The position numbers and the translations under genes were made by a program. A stretch of DNA of 23,420 bases. Source: Gp6-AA40 sp032156805 (GTDB taxonomy: Bacteria > Acidobacteriota > Vicinamibacteria > Vicinamibacterales > UBA2999). The notes beneath the pieces are model-generated. The model was given only the letters and a program-made list of their open reading frames with translations. It did not search any database and was not told where the DNA came from. The first letter of the stretch is position 1. Each line of letters starts with the position of its first letter. The DNA is taken from the NCBI GenBank assembly GCA_032156805.1, contig JALDXQ010000113.1, positions 1 to 23,420 on the forward strand, in the 5' to 3' direction. Positions 7,630-15,268 of this stretch are shown here, in pieces.

Positions 7630-7690
7630 GCCACCTGTGACGCTTGTTGCGCCGATATGAAAACCTGGTTGGCCTGCGTCAGCGTGGTCT

Positions 7691-8599
7691 TCAGAGCACG
7701 CCCGCCTGCCGCATCACCGCCTCCGACTTCTGTTTGATGCGACTGGCGACGTCGAACGGATCTCCCTGCTGCAGTTCCATCAGGAACAACTCGACCGACA
7801 GCGGCCCAGCGTACTGCTTCTCTGCCAGCTTGCGAAGAATGGCGACGACCGGGGCGCTGCCGTCACCGGGAATCACTCTCCCGTTGTTGTCCATCAACTC
7901 GCGTGGCGTGTCGAGAATGTCCTGGAAGTGCACGTGCGCGATCTCGCCAGGGCGAATCATGTCGAGATCCTCGAACTTGCTCATGCCCGACCAGAAGTGG
8001 AAAAAGTCGAGCATCGGCCGCACGTTGGGATGATCGGCGTCGCGAATGACGCCGAGTGTCGATCGTAGCGTGGACAAATGCGTGGACGTGCGCGCGAACT
8101 CGATCATCGCGGTCAGCCTGAATTGCCTGGCGATATCGCCCGCCTCGCGAATGCACGCCGGAGTTGCCTTGAAGTCCTCGATGGTGACCCGGCGATTCGT
8201 TGTCGAGGGGCAGTAGATCTTCTGCAACCCGATCGTCGAGAACTGCTCGCATCGCTGCCTCCAGGTCTCGAGCGACGATGCGTGCGCGGGGCCTGGTATC
8301 CAAAGATCGGGCAGCACCGCGGCAGCCGACACCGGCGTCAGGCCCAGATCAGTCAACACGCTTTTGGCCGACGCCAGGGAGTCCGTCTTCAGGAATTCAT
8401 CCAGCAGGACATCCGTCACCTCGACCAACTTGATCCCGGCCTTGGCCCATCCTTCGAGCGACTTGCGATATCCCGCCGCTCGCGAAGTGTTCTGGTGAAT
8501 AGACAGCGTCATCTTGCCTGCGGGTTTCGTCTGAGCCATCGCAACCTTCGACAGCGGTACTGCCAGGGAACCCAACAGGGCCTGTCGTCTGGAAATCAT
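7691..8599 (-). CDS. Tat-signal sugar phosphate isomerase/epimerase-like protein
   Basis: The 302-residue protein carries an N-terminal Tat-like signal (ISRRQALLGS, then AVPLSKVAMAQ) and a xylose-isomerase-like TIM barrel. Barrel motifs in order are IKLVEVTDV, IYCPSTT, LTAMIEFART, VRPMLDFFHFW, IAHVHFQDI and GPLSVELFLMELQ. The Glu, Asp, His and Glu in the last four are the usual metal and substrate ligands of this family. Similar exported proteins in Acidobacteriota and Planctomycetota act on unknown sugars, so the substrate is left open. The ATG at 8599 starts the Tat motif; an ATG at 8626 adds nine residues and is also possible. A hairpin at 8632-8648 separates it from the upstream genes. 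Confidence 0.85.
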   Translation of the reverse strand: MISRRQALLGSLAVPLSKVAMAQTKPAGKMTLSIHQNTSRAAGYRKSLEGWAKAGIKLVEVTDVLLDEFLKTDSLASAKSVLTDLGLTPVSAAAVLPDLWIPGPAHASSLETWRQRCEQFSTIGLQKIYCPSTTNRRVTIEDFKATPACIREAGDIARQFRLTAMIEFARTSTHLSTLRSTLGVIRDADHPNVRPMLDFFHFWSGMSKFEDLDMIRPGEIAHVHFQDILDTPRELMDNNGRVIPGDGSAPVVAILRKLAEKQYAGPLSVELFLMELQQGDPFDVASRIKQKSEAVMRQAGVL

Positions 8600-8631
8600 G
8601 GCGAGACTATACAGCGTCCGAGACATCGAGA

Positions 8632-8648
8632 CGGCTCTTTCAGAGCCG
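8632..8648 (-). terminator. Perfect short hairpin, possible terminator
   Basis: CGGCTCT at 8632-8638 pairs perfectly with AGAGCCG at 8642-8648 around a three-base loop. It lies 13 bases beyond the stop of the DUF423 gene and before the isomerase start, so it may end the upstream transcript. There is no clear T-run after it on the minus strand, so readthrough is possible. Confidence 0.4.
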
Positions 8649-8661
8649 CTTGGATTCGCCG

Positions 8662-9054
8662 CTACAGCGGTCGGACAGGGACACCGGCAAGGGCGAGCGC
8701 CGCGATGGCCAGGCACGCCCACCCGGCCAGGAATGCGAGGCCACCAAGCGGCGTCACCGCACCGAGCACGGTGATGCCGCTCAGCGCGAGCGCGTAGAGA
8801 CTGCCCGAAAACAACACGATACCGCCAGTGAACAACCAGCCGGCTGCACGAATGAGCCAGCCATCGAGCCGCGCCGCAGCCAGAGCGACGATGAGAATCG
8901 CCAGCGCGTGATACATCTGATAGCGAACGCCGGTTTCGAACACCGCCAGCATCTCCGCAGACAACCGGTTGCGCAACCCGTGCGCGCCAAACGCACCAAG
9001 CGCTACGCCGATGAACGCGGCTAACGCACCCAACAGCAGAAACGTACGATCCAT
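8662..9054 (-). CDS. DUF423 (YgdD/TMEM256-like) membrane protein
   Basis: The 130-residue protein shows the DUF423 family pattern: LLLGALAAFIGVALGAFGAHGLRNRLS at the start, then FETGVRYQMYHALAILIVALAA, ALSGITVLGAVTPLGGLAFLAGWACLAIAAL. It has four predicted transmembrane helices, the usual number and length for the family. The family sits in the inner membrane and has no established biochemical role. The gene begins two bases after the stop of the small secreted protein gene, so both are in one operon and probably share translation. Confidence 0.92.
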   Translation of the reverse strand: MDRTFLLLGALAAFIGVALGAFGAHGLRNRLSAEMLAVFETGVRYQMYHALAILIVALAAARLDGWLIRAAGWLFTGGIVLFSGSLYALALSGITVLGAVTPLGGLAFLAGWACLAIAALALAGVPVRPL

Positions 9055-9056
9055 TC

Positions 9057-9503
9057 TCAGCGCTGCTCGCTTCCTTCCCCGTGTGGAATCGGGAGATACA
9101 CAAGATACCGTGCACCATCACGCTTCATCGAGATTCGAAGGAACTCGCCTCCCTTCAACATCTCAACCCGTGTCCCACTCTGCACGGACTCTGACGATGC
9201 TCCAACCGGAGGCCGGTCATCGTCTCTCAGCACCTCCGCGGTCTCTCGCGCAACCACATTCCCACCGGCAATGATCTCGACCGCTTGCTGCGCGCCTGTG
9301 GGTTGACCTGGTTGTGGTCGTTGATCGCCTGTCAGCCGAAGGCTGTACTGACCCGGAGGCAGCGGCTTGCCATCGGCCAGCACGGCGACCGGAATGCGTA
9401 TCGACACAACATCATTGGCCGTTGTCGTGTTGCTGGTGGACTGTGCGCTCGCGCCCACGCTCAGCAGGAACGTCAGCGCAATAGCCAGGATTGAGGTCTG
9501 CAT
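9057..9503 (-). CDS. Small secreted protein, unknown function
   Basis: The 148-residue protein has a clear signal peptide (MQTSILAIALTFLLSVGASAQ). The mature part is beta-rich, with VSIRIPVAVLADGKPLPPGQYSLRLTGD followed by strands ending in EFLRISMKRDGARYLVYLPIPHG. The phrase LPPGQYSLRL resembles carbohydrate-binding-like or transthyretin-like beta sandwiches, which is only a hint. The ATG at 9503 has a good AAGGGAG site. It is the first gene of the operon with DUF423. No catalytic motif was seen. Confidence 0.8.
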   Translation of the reverse strand: MQTSILAIALTFLLSVGASAQSTSNTTTANDVVSIRIPVAVLADGKPLPPGQYSLRLTGDQRPQPGQPTGAQQAVEIIAGGNVVARETAEVLRDDDRPPVGASSESVQSGTRVEMLKGGEFLRISMKRDGARYLVYLPIPHGEGSEQR

Positions 9504-9593
9504 GGCGAACTCCCTTCTCGCACAGGACAGCGTCCCTCATCCTTTCACCAGCACACTTCGTTCCACGCCCACGTCGAGCTTGCAAAAACAACC

Positions 9594-10583
9594 TCAGCGA
9601 CTCGACTTGCGAACCTCTTCAAGAATGCTCGGATCGAACACAGCGGCCAAAGTGGCGCGCGAACGCGGCGCACGCTTCTGCTTCTGCGCGACCCACTTCT
9701 CTTCTTCAACCATGATGTCGAGCATGTCCGCGGGCACGTTCATCGGAAACGCGTGGTGCTCCCAGCTGCGCGTGATGTGATCGACCGAGTGTCCCGTCAC
9801 CTTTGAGACCAACGGAAAATGGGGCGCTGGCTTGGTCTTCATCTCGTTCACGGACGCAAACAGCGCACGGACAAACGCGACGAGCTCACCGCGACGGCGT
9901 GCATCACCCAGCACTTCGGTGGAGCTGTACAAGCTGAATAGCTCGCGATAGACCTTGTTGTCCTGGAACACGATCGCGTCGCGGCCAAGGGCGTCGACCA
10001 ACTTCTGCGATTCGGGCTCCCACATGGAAAGCGCGTCCGCACGGCCGTCGATGACAGCTGCCGCCATCTGATTGCGGGTCACGACATCGACGATGGTCAC
10101 GTCGGATTCCGACACGCCCGCACTCGCCAGCATACGAACCAGCGCATAGTGCGCCGACGTGTCGCGTGGGAGGGAAATCCGCTTACCCCGGAGATCAGCC
10201 AGAGTCGAGATCCCCGCAGATCGTTTGCCAACGATGCGGTAAAGACCCTCGGCAACGGTAAAGAGGATCCGGACGTTGGGTGTGCCGGCAAACAGGTACT
10301 GCGTCTCCGCGTTGGTCGCGGCATGCGCACCGCCGTTCGCAAGATTTCTCACGCCACCGTTGATCACGCGAAAGCCTGCGCCCTGCGGTCCGTTGTCGGC
10401 CACGTACACCGGTCCCCCCTCGAGCGTCGTCGTGCTCACGCCAACGGTGAAGGGCGCATCAGGCGCCAATGGAATGGATTGAGGTATCGGGCTGGGGGGC
10501 GGGCTCTGACTCCACAGGGCCAGCGGCGAGACCACAACACACAGGGCAATCAGGCTCAGACGGCGTACACCGAAACAGGTCAT
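9594..10583 (-). CDS. SsuA/NMT1-like periplasmic substrate-binding protein
   Basis: The 329-residue protein has a signal peptide (SLIALCVVVSPLALWSQS). It then shows the type-2 periplasmic binding fold typical of nitrate/sulfonate/taurine and NMT1/THI5-like proteins. Key stretches are GISTLADLRGKRISLPRDTSAHYALVRMLASAGVSESDVTIVDV, a QMAAAVIDGRADALSMWEPESQKLVDALG hinge region and a helical C-terminus. Such proteins normally feed an ABC permease and ATPase, but neither is found in the window, so it is an orphan here. A TAXI/TRAP-type binding protein is a less likely alternative. It is divergent from the PQQ dehydrogenase across 95 bases. Its ligand might therefore relate to that enzyme (inference). 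Confidence 0.82.
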   Translation of the reverse strand: MTCFGVRRLSLIALCVVVSPLALWSQSPPPSPIPQSIPLAPDAPFTVGVSTTTLEGGPVYVADNGPQGAGFRVINGGVRNLANGGAHAATNAETQYLFAGTPNVRILFTVAEGLYRIVGKRSAGISTLADLRGKRISLPRDTSAHYALVRMLASAGVSESDVTIVDVVTRNQMAAAVIDGRADALSMWEPESQKLVDALGRDAIVFQDNKVYRELFSLYSSTEVLGDARRRGELVAFVRALFASVNEMKTKPAPHFPLVSKVTGHSVDHITRSWEHHAFPMNVPADMLDIMVEEEKWVAQKQKRAPRSRATLAAVFDPSILEEVRKSSR

Positions 10584-10620
10584 AGGATGGGCAGCTCCGG
10601 CCGTGTATTCTCGCAGAAAC

Positions 10621-10626
10621 TATAAT
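10621..10626 (+). promoter_or_regulatory. Perfect -10 box upstream of the PQQ dehydrogenase
   Basis: TATAAT lies in the divergent region 10584-10678. Transcription would start near 10633, about 45 bases before the ATG at 10679. No good -35 box is seen at 16-18 bases upstream, so activator dependence or coincidence is possible. Confidence 0.4.
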
Positions 10627-10678
10627 GAACGCGCTGCGAAAGACGTGTTGAGACCCACTTCCCGGAGAACCCAACCCG

Positions 10679-12502
10679 ATGAGACCTGCGTTCGTTCTCG
10701 CGATCTGGCTTGTCATTGGCTTCCTTGCGGCGCCGGCCGCGGCACAGGCTCCCGATGGCGCCGCTGTATACGAGGCGGCCTGCGCGTCGTGCCACGCCAA
10801 TCCCGGACCTGATTCGCGGGCGCCCACTCGCGATGTGATGGCGCAGCTCGCTCCCGAAAGCATCCTCGTCACTCTGACCAGCGGCCAGATGTTCCGGCAG
10901 GGTTCGGCGCTGACCGATGCCGAGCGCCGCGCGGTCGCTGCATTCCTGGCAGGCCGACCCGTTGGAACAGCGGCTCCCCCCTCCGACACCGGCAAGTGCA
11001 CTGCGAAAGCACCAGCGATCACGACAGCCGATCTGACCAGCGGCTGGAACGGTTGGGGAGGATCCGGCGCGTCGAATACGCGCTTTCAGTCCGCCGAGAG
11101 AGGCGGGCTGACGGGTCCGATGATTCCTCGCCTGAAGCTGAAGTGGGCCTTTGGTTTCCCCGGCGTCAGCTCGGCTCGCTCGCAACCGGCCATCGCCGGC
11201 TCCCGCATGTTCGTGGGCAGCGAAAGCGGCGACATCTTCGCGCTCGACGCCAAGACCGGCTGCACCTATTGGGCCTTCCACACGAGAGCCGGGATTCGCA
11301 CCGCACCCTCGGTCGGACCGTACAAGCGCGCAAACGGATCGAACGGCTTTGCGGTGTTCGTCGCTGACGGCAGCGCCTACGCCTACGCCGTCGACACCGA
11401 GACGGGCCAGGAAATCTGGTCGCGACGCATGGACGATCACATCTACGCGAAATCAACCGGATCGCTGACCTACTACGACGGACGCGTCTACGTGCCGGTC
11501 GCGGGCGTCGGTGAAGAAGGTCAGGGAGGATCGTCGAAGTACGAGTGCTGCACCTTCCGCGGCAGCCTGTCCGCACTCGATGCGAACACCGGCGCATTGA
11601 TCTGGAAGTCCTATACCGTCGACGAACCGAAGCCGCGCGGCAAGAGCAAGGATGGCGTGCAGCTCTGGGGTCCTGCCGGTGTCGGCATCTGGGCAGCACC
11701 AACAGTCGATCCGCAGCGCCGCAGGCTCTACGTTGCGACCGGCAATGCCTACGCCGACCCCAATCCCAAGACCAGCGACGCGCTCGTCGCGTTCGACATG
11801 GACACCGGCAAGATCGTCTGGACCTATCAGCCGACGGTGGACGTGTGGGTTGGCGGCTGCAAGGCCAGCGACGGCAACCCCAACTGTCCGACCGCGCTCG
11901 GACCGGATCACGACTTCTCGATGTCGCCCGTACTGGCCAAACGAAGCAACGGTTCGGACGTCCTCATCGTGCAGCAGAAGTCCGGCATGGCGTACGCCGT
12001 CGATCCCGACAAAGAGGGCGCGCTCGTGTGGCAGTACAAGACGAGCGACGGCAGCGGCCTCGGCGGTCAGTGGGGCGCGGCCACCGACGGACGGCAGGTG
12101 TACTTCAGCGTCAACGGCCCCAACAGGTCGGCGGGCGGAGTGCGCGCGGTCAGCCTCGACACCGGCGCTCAGGCATGGACGAAGGACGCTGAGGCGCGAC
12201 TGTGTGGCACGGAGCGCGGGTGCAGTCAGGCGCAGGGCGCCGCGGTCACAGCAATTCCTGGCATCGTCTTCTCAGTGTCGATGGACGGCGGCATTCGCGC
12301 ACACGCTGCCGACGATGGCACAACGGTGTGGCAGTTCAATACGAACCAGGAATTCCCAACGGTCAACGGTGTCAAAGCCAAGGGCGGCGCAATCGACGGC
12401 CCTGGCGTTGTCGTTGCCGGTGGAATGGTCTACGTGAACTCAGGGTACGTGAGCCTGATCGGACGTCCGGGGAACGTGCTCCTGGCGTTTGCAGTCGAGT
12501 AA
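10679..12502 (+). CDS. PQQ-dependent dehydrogenase with N-terminal cytochrome c domain (PVA-dehydrogenase type)
   Basis: The 607-residue protein is exported (signal peptide residues 1-24, FVLAIWLVIGFLAAPAAAQA). A cytochrome c domain follows with heme motif CASCH (Cys35, Cys38, His39) and a likely axial Met71 in GQMFRQG. The rest is a quinoprotein propeller with repeats such as GDIFALDAKTGCTYWAFHT, AYAVDTETGQEIWSRRM and LVAFDMDTGKIVWTYQP. Adjacent Cys290-Cys291 (YECCT) match the vicinal disulfide near PQQ in such enzymes. This order is that of polyvinyl-alcohol dehydrogenase (cytochrome), EC 1.1.2.6, but the real substrate may be another secondary alcohol. It would oxidise the alcohol in the periplasm and pass electrons through heme c. 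The stop is five bases from the stop of the convergent DHp gene. Confidence 0.9.
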   Translation: MRPAFVLAIWLVIGFLAAPAAAQAPDGAAVYEAACASCHANPGPDSRAPTRDVMAQLAPESILVTLTSGQMFRQGSALTDAERRAVAAFLAGRPVGTAAPPSDTGKCTAKAPAITTADLTSGWNGWGGSGASNTRFQSAERGGLTGPMIPRLKLKWAFGFPGVSSARSQPAIAGSRMFVGSESGDIFALDAKTGCTYWAFHTRAGIRTAPSVGPYKRANGSNGFAVFVADGSAYAYAVDTETGQEIWSRRMDDHIYAKSTGSLTYYDGRVYVPVAGVGEEGQGGSSKYECCTFRGSLSALDANTGALIWKSYTVDEPKPRGKSKDGVQLWGPAGVGIWAAPTVDPQRRRLYVATGNAYADPNPKTSDALVAFDMDTGKIVWTYQPTVDVWVGGCKASDGNPNCPTALGPDHDFSMSPVLAKRSNGSDVLIVQQKSGMAYAVDPDKEGALVWQYKTSDGSGLGGQWGAATDGRQVYFSVNGPNRSAGGVRAVSLDTGAQAWTKDAEARLCGTERGCSQAQGAAVTAIPGIVFSVSMDGGIRAHAADDGTTVWQFNTNQEFPTVNGVKAKGGAIDGPGVVVAGGMVYVNSGYVSLIGRPGNVLLAFAVE

Positions 12503-12507
12503 CGGTA

Positions 12508-12732
12508 TCAGGCAGCCGAGTCCGAAGACTCCCCATCGAGCTCTCGGATTCGGTCGACGACGGCAGTGAGGCGTGGAACCTCGTTCAGGATCGCCTGCAC
12601 GTCTTCCTGCAGCGGGTCGCCCTTGGGAAGTGCTTCCTCGAGCCGCTGCGCGTAGCCGTAGATCACAAACGTGATGTTGTTCAGATCGTGAGCGATTTTT
12701 CGAGGAGCACTCATTGCTGATCTAATCGGCAT
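12508..12732 (-). CDS. Lone histidine-kinase DHp-like domain at the end of the che operon
   Basis: The 74-residue protein contains the H-box KIAHDLNNITFVIYGYAQRLEEALP, with candidate phospho-acceptor His15, followed by a second helix (LQEDVQAILNEVPRLTAVVDRIREL). This is the two-helix dimerisation and phosphotransfer unit of HisKA kinases of the HDLNN class. There is no ATP-binding domain: the protein ends right after helix two with ESSDSAA. It could be a phosphotransferase, a binding decoy or the remnant of a full kinase. An ATG at 12732 has an AGGGAA site eight bases upstream; an ATG at 12714 (68 residues) is the alternative. It follows cheB by 41 bases in the same direction and is convergent with the PQQ dehydrogenase. 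Confidence 0.75.
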   Translation of the reverse strand: MPIRSAMSAPRKIAHDLNNITFVIYGYAQRLEEALPKGDPLQEDVQAILNEVPRLTAVVDRIRELDGESSDSAA

Positions 12733-12773
12733 CCGGACAATTCCCTGCAGCGATGGACGTCCTGGATGCCGGG

Positions 12774-13871
12774 TCAGCTGGCAAGGCCCGGCCTGCCTGC
12801 TACTGACAACCCGCCCGATAGTCTGACAAAACACTCCGGGATGAGCGTCGGCATGCGAAGCAGTGTCGCGACGTGCATCGCTGCGTCACGAGCGATCGCC
12901 TCTCGCGGCATGCCGAACACGATGCACGAGTGCTCGTCTTCGGCGATGGTCTCTGCCCCGGCCTTGCGCAGCGCGAGCAAACCGTCCGCTCCGTCCGCGC
13001 CCATACCAGTGAGGAGCGCGGCCACAATCGGAACCCCTTTGAGCTTCGCCAGCGAGAAGAACAGTTCATCGACCGCCGGGCGCTGGTGATGCACGGGCGC
13101 GCCATCATGAAGATCGGTCATCAACTTGATGCCGCGCGACCGAACCACGAGGTGATGCTCACCCGGCGCCACATAGGCAGTGCCAGGCTGAAGCACTTCT
13201 CCACCTGTCGCTTCGACCACACGTATCGTACACACGCGGTCGAGTCGTTCGGCAAACGCTTTCGTGAAACCCGCCGGCATGTGCTGTGTGATGACGACCG
13301 GCGGCGTTTCGGCGGGCATTCGCGTCAGAAGCGACTCGATCGCCTGCGGTCCGCCCGTCGATGCGCCGATCGCGATGATGCCGTTTCGCCGGCGCACGGA
13401 GTCGAACTTCACTACTGGGAGCGGAGTCGTCGTGGTCGTCGGCGCCACAGCGCGAGCCAGGCTCGCCGGCGCAACACCGCGGATCGCGCGCACGCGGTGC
13501 TTGAGACGCGTGGCCAGCTCCCCGACTGACGATGGTCCACCTGGCTTGGCCAGCACGTCGACCGCGCCCGCCCGCAACGCGTCGATGGTTGCGGCCGATC
13601 CTGACTGTGTCAGCGAACTGATGATGATGACCGGCATGGGCCGATACGTCATCAGGCGACGAAGAAAGCTGAGGCCGTCCATCCGTGGCATCTCGATGTC
13701 GAGTGTCAGCACGTCTGGCTCGAGCCGAAGAATCATGTCGCGGGCGACGAACGGATCACCCGCGCCTCCGACAACCTCGATATCGGGCTCGCCTTTCAGC
13801 GCGTCGGCGAGCAGCTTCCGTACGATCGCCGAATCGTCGACGATGAGAACCTTGACCGGACGAGTGCCCAC
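12774..13871 (-). CDS. cheB: Chemotaxis response regulator/methylesterase CheB
   Basis: The 365-residue protein has an N-terminal receiver (VKVLIVDDSA, phospho-acceptor Asp58 in LTLDIEMP, Lys109) and a C-terminal methylesterase domain. The catalytic triad is visible: Ser171 in GASTGG, His197 in TQHMP and Asp293 in GMGADGADG. It removes methyl groups from MCP glutamates and may deamidate glutamines. A Thr/Pro-rich linker lies at about 143-152. The GTG at 13871 follows an AGGGG site and lies beside the stop of the cheX-like gene. An in-frame ATG at 13913 would overlap that gene by 41 bases and add a poorly conserved N-terminus, so GTG is preferred. Confidence 0.95.
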   Translation of the reverse strand: MGTRPVKVLIVDDSAIVRKLLADALKGEPDIEVVGGAGDPFVARDMILRLEPDVLTLDIEMPRMDGLSFLRRLMTYRPMPVIIISSLTQSGSAATIDALRAGAVDVLAKPGGPSSVGELATRLKHRVRAIRGVAPASLARAVAPTTTTTPLPVVKFDSVRRRNGIIAIGASTGGPQAIESLLTRMPAETPPVVITQHMPAGFTKAFAERLDRVCTIRVVEATGGEVLQPGTAYVAPGEHHLVVRSRGIKLMTDLHDGAPVHHQRPAVDELFFSLAKLKGVPIVAALLTGMGADGADGLLALRKAGAETIAEDEHSCIVFGMPREAIARDAAMHVATLLRMPTLIPECFVRLSGGLSVAGRPGLAS

Positions 13872-13872
13872 A

Positions 13873-14319
13873 TTACCCCTCGATCGCCAACTCGATCCAG
13901 AACGGCTGGCCATTCAGCAGTCCTGACGGCTCGCTCGCCGGGGCACTGACGGGAACCACCACCGGGTGCTCCAGATTGAACAGAGACTGTGGCGCGACAT
14001 CGGTCAGCCATCGGCCGCACACCATGTTGGCGAACTCACCGGCAAGATCGTCCACCCCCGGTCCGTCCGACTCGACCTCTTCACCGGTGAAGGCCGCCGT
14101 CAACTCGAGCGCAAGCAGTCTCGGCATCTGGCACGTCAGGGCACCGGCAAACGCCCCGTCGAAAGCAACGCGGGCGCTCAACATCGGCCCGTCGACGGCC
14201 GGCACCTGGCCGGGTACCGGATCGATCATCGCGAAGAAGCTCTCCTCTGCCACCACCGTCAACGCGCGTTCGAGCGCGTCGCGATCAGTCAAGGCCGCTG
14301 GCGAGTTCATTGAGGACAT
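13873..14319 (-). CDS. cheX: CheX-like chemotaxis phosphatase
   Basis: The 148-residue protein has a single CheC/CheX/FliY-type active helix, DLAGEFANMVCGRWLT, with the paired Glu95 and Asn98 that attack phospho-CheY in this family. A single such motif and this length fit CheX rather than CheC, which has two. The first half (MLSARVAFDGAFAGALTCQMP) is the strand pair of the fold. It would dephosphorylate the CheY encoded upstream. The ATG at 14319 has GGAGG upstream and overlaps the cheY end by 35 bases. An ATG nine bases later lacks a good site. Confidence 0.85.
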   Translation of the reverse strand: MSSMNSPAALTDRDALERALTVVAEESFFAMIDPVPGQVPAVDGPMLSARVAFDGAFAGALTCQMPRLLALELTAAFTGEEVESDGPGVDDLAGEFANMVCGRWLTDVAPQSLFNLEHPVVVPVSAPASEPSGLLNGQPFWIELAIEG

Positions 14320-14665
14320 CTCTGACTACCTCCGGCCGAACCGGCTTGTTCACATACCAGCGGGCCAAACCTGCCATCTCCCGACGCCGTGCATCCGAAC
14401 CATCCGTCGAGACGACGATGCGCGCGGGCGTTTCTCGCCCCTGTCGATGCAGCTCACGGAGCAGTTCGGTGCCCGACATCACCGGCATGTTGATGTCGGT
14501 GAACATGGCATCGACGTCGTTGGCAGCGAGCACCGCGAGCGCTTCTTGGCCGTTGGCGGCCTCGAGCACGCTGGCGACTGGTACTTCACTGAGCTGGACT
14601 GCGCGACGAACGAACTGGCGCATCGTTGCGGAGTCGTCCACGATCAGAATGTTGAGTGGTTTCAT
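14285..14665 (-). CDS. cheY: Single-domain response regulator CheY
   Basis: The 126-residue receiver has the full phosphorylation set: Asp10-Asp11 (ILIVDDSATMRQF), acceptor Asp57 in MFTDINMP, switch Ser86-Thr87 (IVVSTDGSD) and Lys107 (YVNKPVRPE). No output domain is attached. It is the only stand-alone receiver in the cluster and therefore the likely CheA target and motor messenger. An AGGGGGA site precedes the ATG, nine bases after the cheD stop. Confidence 0.93.
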   Translation of the reverse strand: MKPLNILIVDDSATMRQFVRRAVQLSEVPVASVLEAANGQEALAVLAANDVDAMFTDINMPVMSGTELLRELHRQGRETPARIVVSTDGSDARRREMAGLARWYVNKPVRPEVVRDVLNELASGLD

Positions 14666-14674
14666 CGCGTCCCC

Positions 14675-15268
14675 CTACAGCTCCTCCACGACCTCGCGAC
14701 CGCGCGTCACCTGGATCCGCCCATTCGAGGCCGACAAGGTCACGGTCCGGGTATCAGTGCCTCCCAGCGACTCGCCTTTCACGAGCACACCGTTCTGCCA
14801 CAGCATCTTTTTGGCGATCAGCGCATTGCGGCGGCCGACGTCGAGTCCACTCGGTCCTCCGCTGACCGCCGCGCCGCCCAGCAGGTTCACACGCAGCCGC
14901 GCCTTGACGGCGCCGGCCTTGTAGGCGGCTTGAAACAGCAGCGGGATGCCGGTGTCCGCGAACGTCCCAGGCTGTCGCGCCGCCCGCTCTGCGTTGAGCT
15001 TCGACTCGGGCAGCAGGAAGTGCAGCATGCCAGCCACATTCGTCACCGGGTCCCAGAGGCATACGGCCACACAGCTGCCGAGTGCATGCGTGACGATCTC
15101 AGCGTCGGGCTGTGTCGTCACGGCGTAATCACCGATGCCAATGACCACGCGCTCGCCACGTGCCGGCGCCACCGGCGTTGACGGCATCGAGCTTCGGGGC
15201 TCTGGTGCCGCGGCTCGTGCAGGGTCGCCCGGAATGGATCTCGCCGGCGTGGATGGCGACACGTTCAT
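14675..15268 (-). CDS. cheD: Chemoreceptor glutamine deamidase CheD
   Basis: The 197-residue protein carries the CheD core VTHALGSCVAVCLWD and GMLHFLLPES. The catalytic triad Thr60, Cys66 and His83 has the same spacing (6 and 17) as in the Thermotoga enzyme, as I recall it. It deamidates receptor glutamines and can interact with CheC/CheX-type proteins. The first 38 residues are a Pro/Ala-rich extension not typical of the family. The ATG at 15268 overlaps the cheR stop by four bases (ATGA), supporting coupling. Confidence 0.95.
   Translation of the reverse strand: MNVSPSTPARSIPGDPARAAAPEPRSSMPSTPVAPARGERVVIGIGDYAVTTQPDAEIVTHALGSCVAVCLWDPVTNVAGMLHFLLPESKLNAERAARQPGTFADTGIPLLFQAAYKAGAVKARLRVNLLGGAAVSGGPSGLDVGRRNALIAKKMLWQNGVLVKGESLGGTDTRTVTLSASNGRIQVTRGREVVEEL

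Noticed and set aside
7630..7690. Terminator between the convergent VOC and isomerase genes
   Set aside because: Distant TGACGC/GCGTCA words exist, but the loop is over 30 bases and no T-run follows.
7691..9121. 476-residue version of the isomerase-like protein
   Set aside because: The extra N-terminus overlaps the DUF423 gene in another frame, and the Tat signal shows that translation begins at 8599 or 8626.
12508..12834. Full 108-residue version of the DHp protein starting at 12834
   Set aside because: The first 34 residues overlap the cheB end and look like random sequence. Starts at 12732 or 12714 are better placed after the cheB stop.
13976..15181. Long plus-strand open frame of 401 codons
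   Set aside because: It lies opposite cheX, cheY and cheD, which have clear conserved motifs. Its protein is Arg/Ser-rich with no domain, typical of antisense frames in GC-rich DNA.
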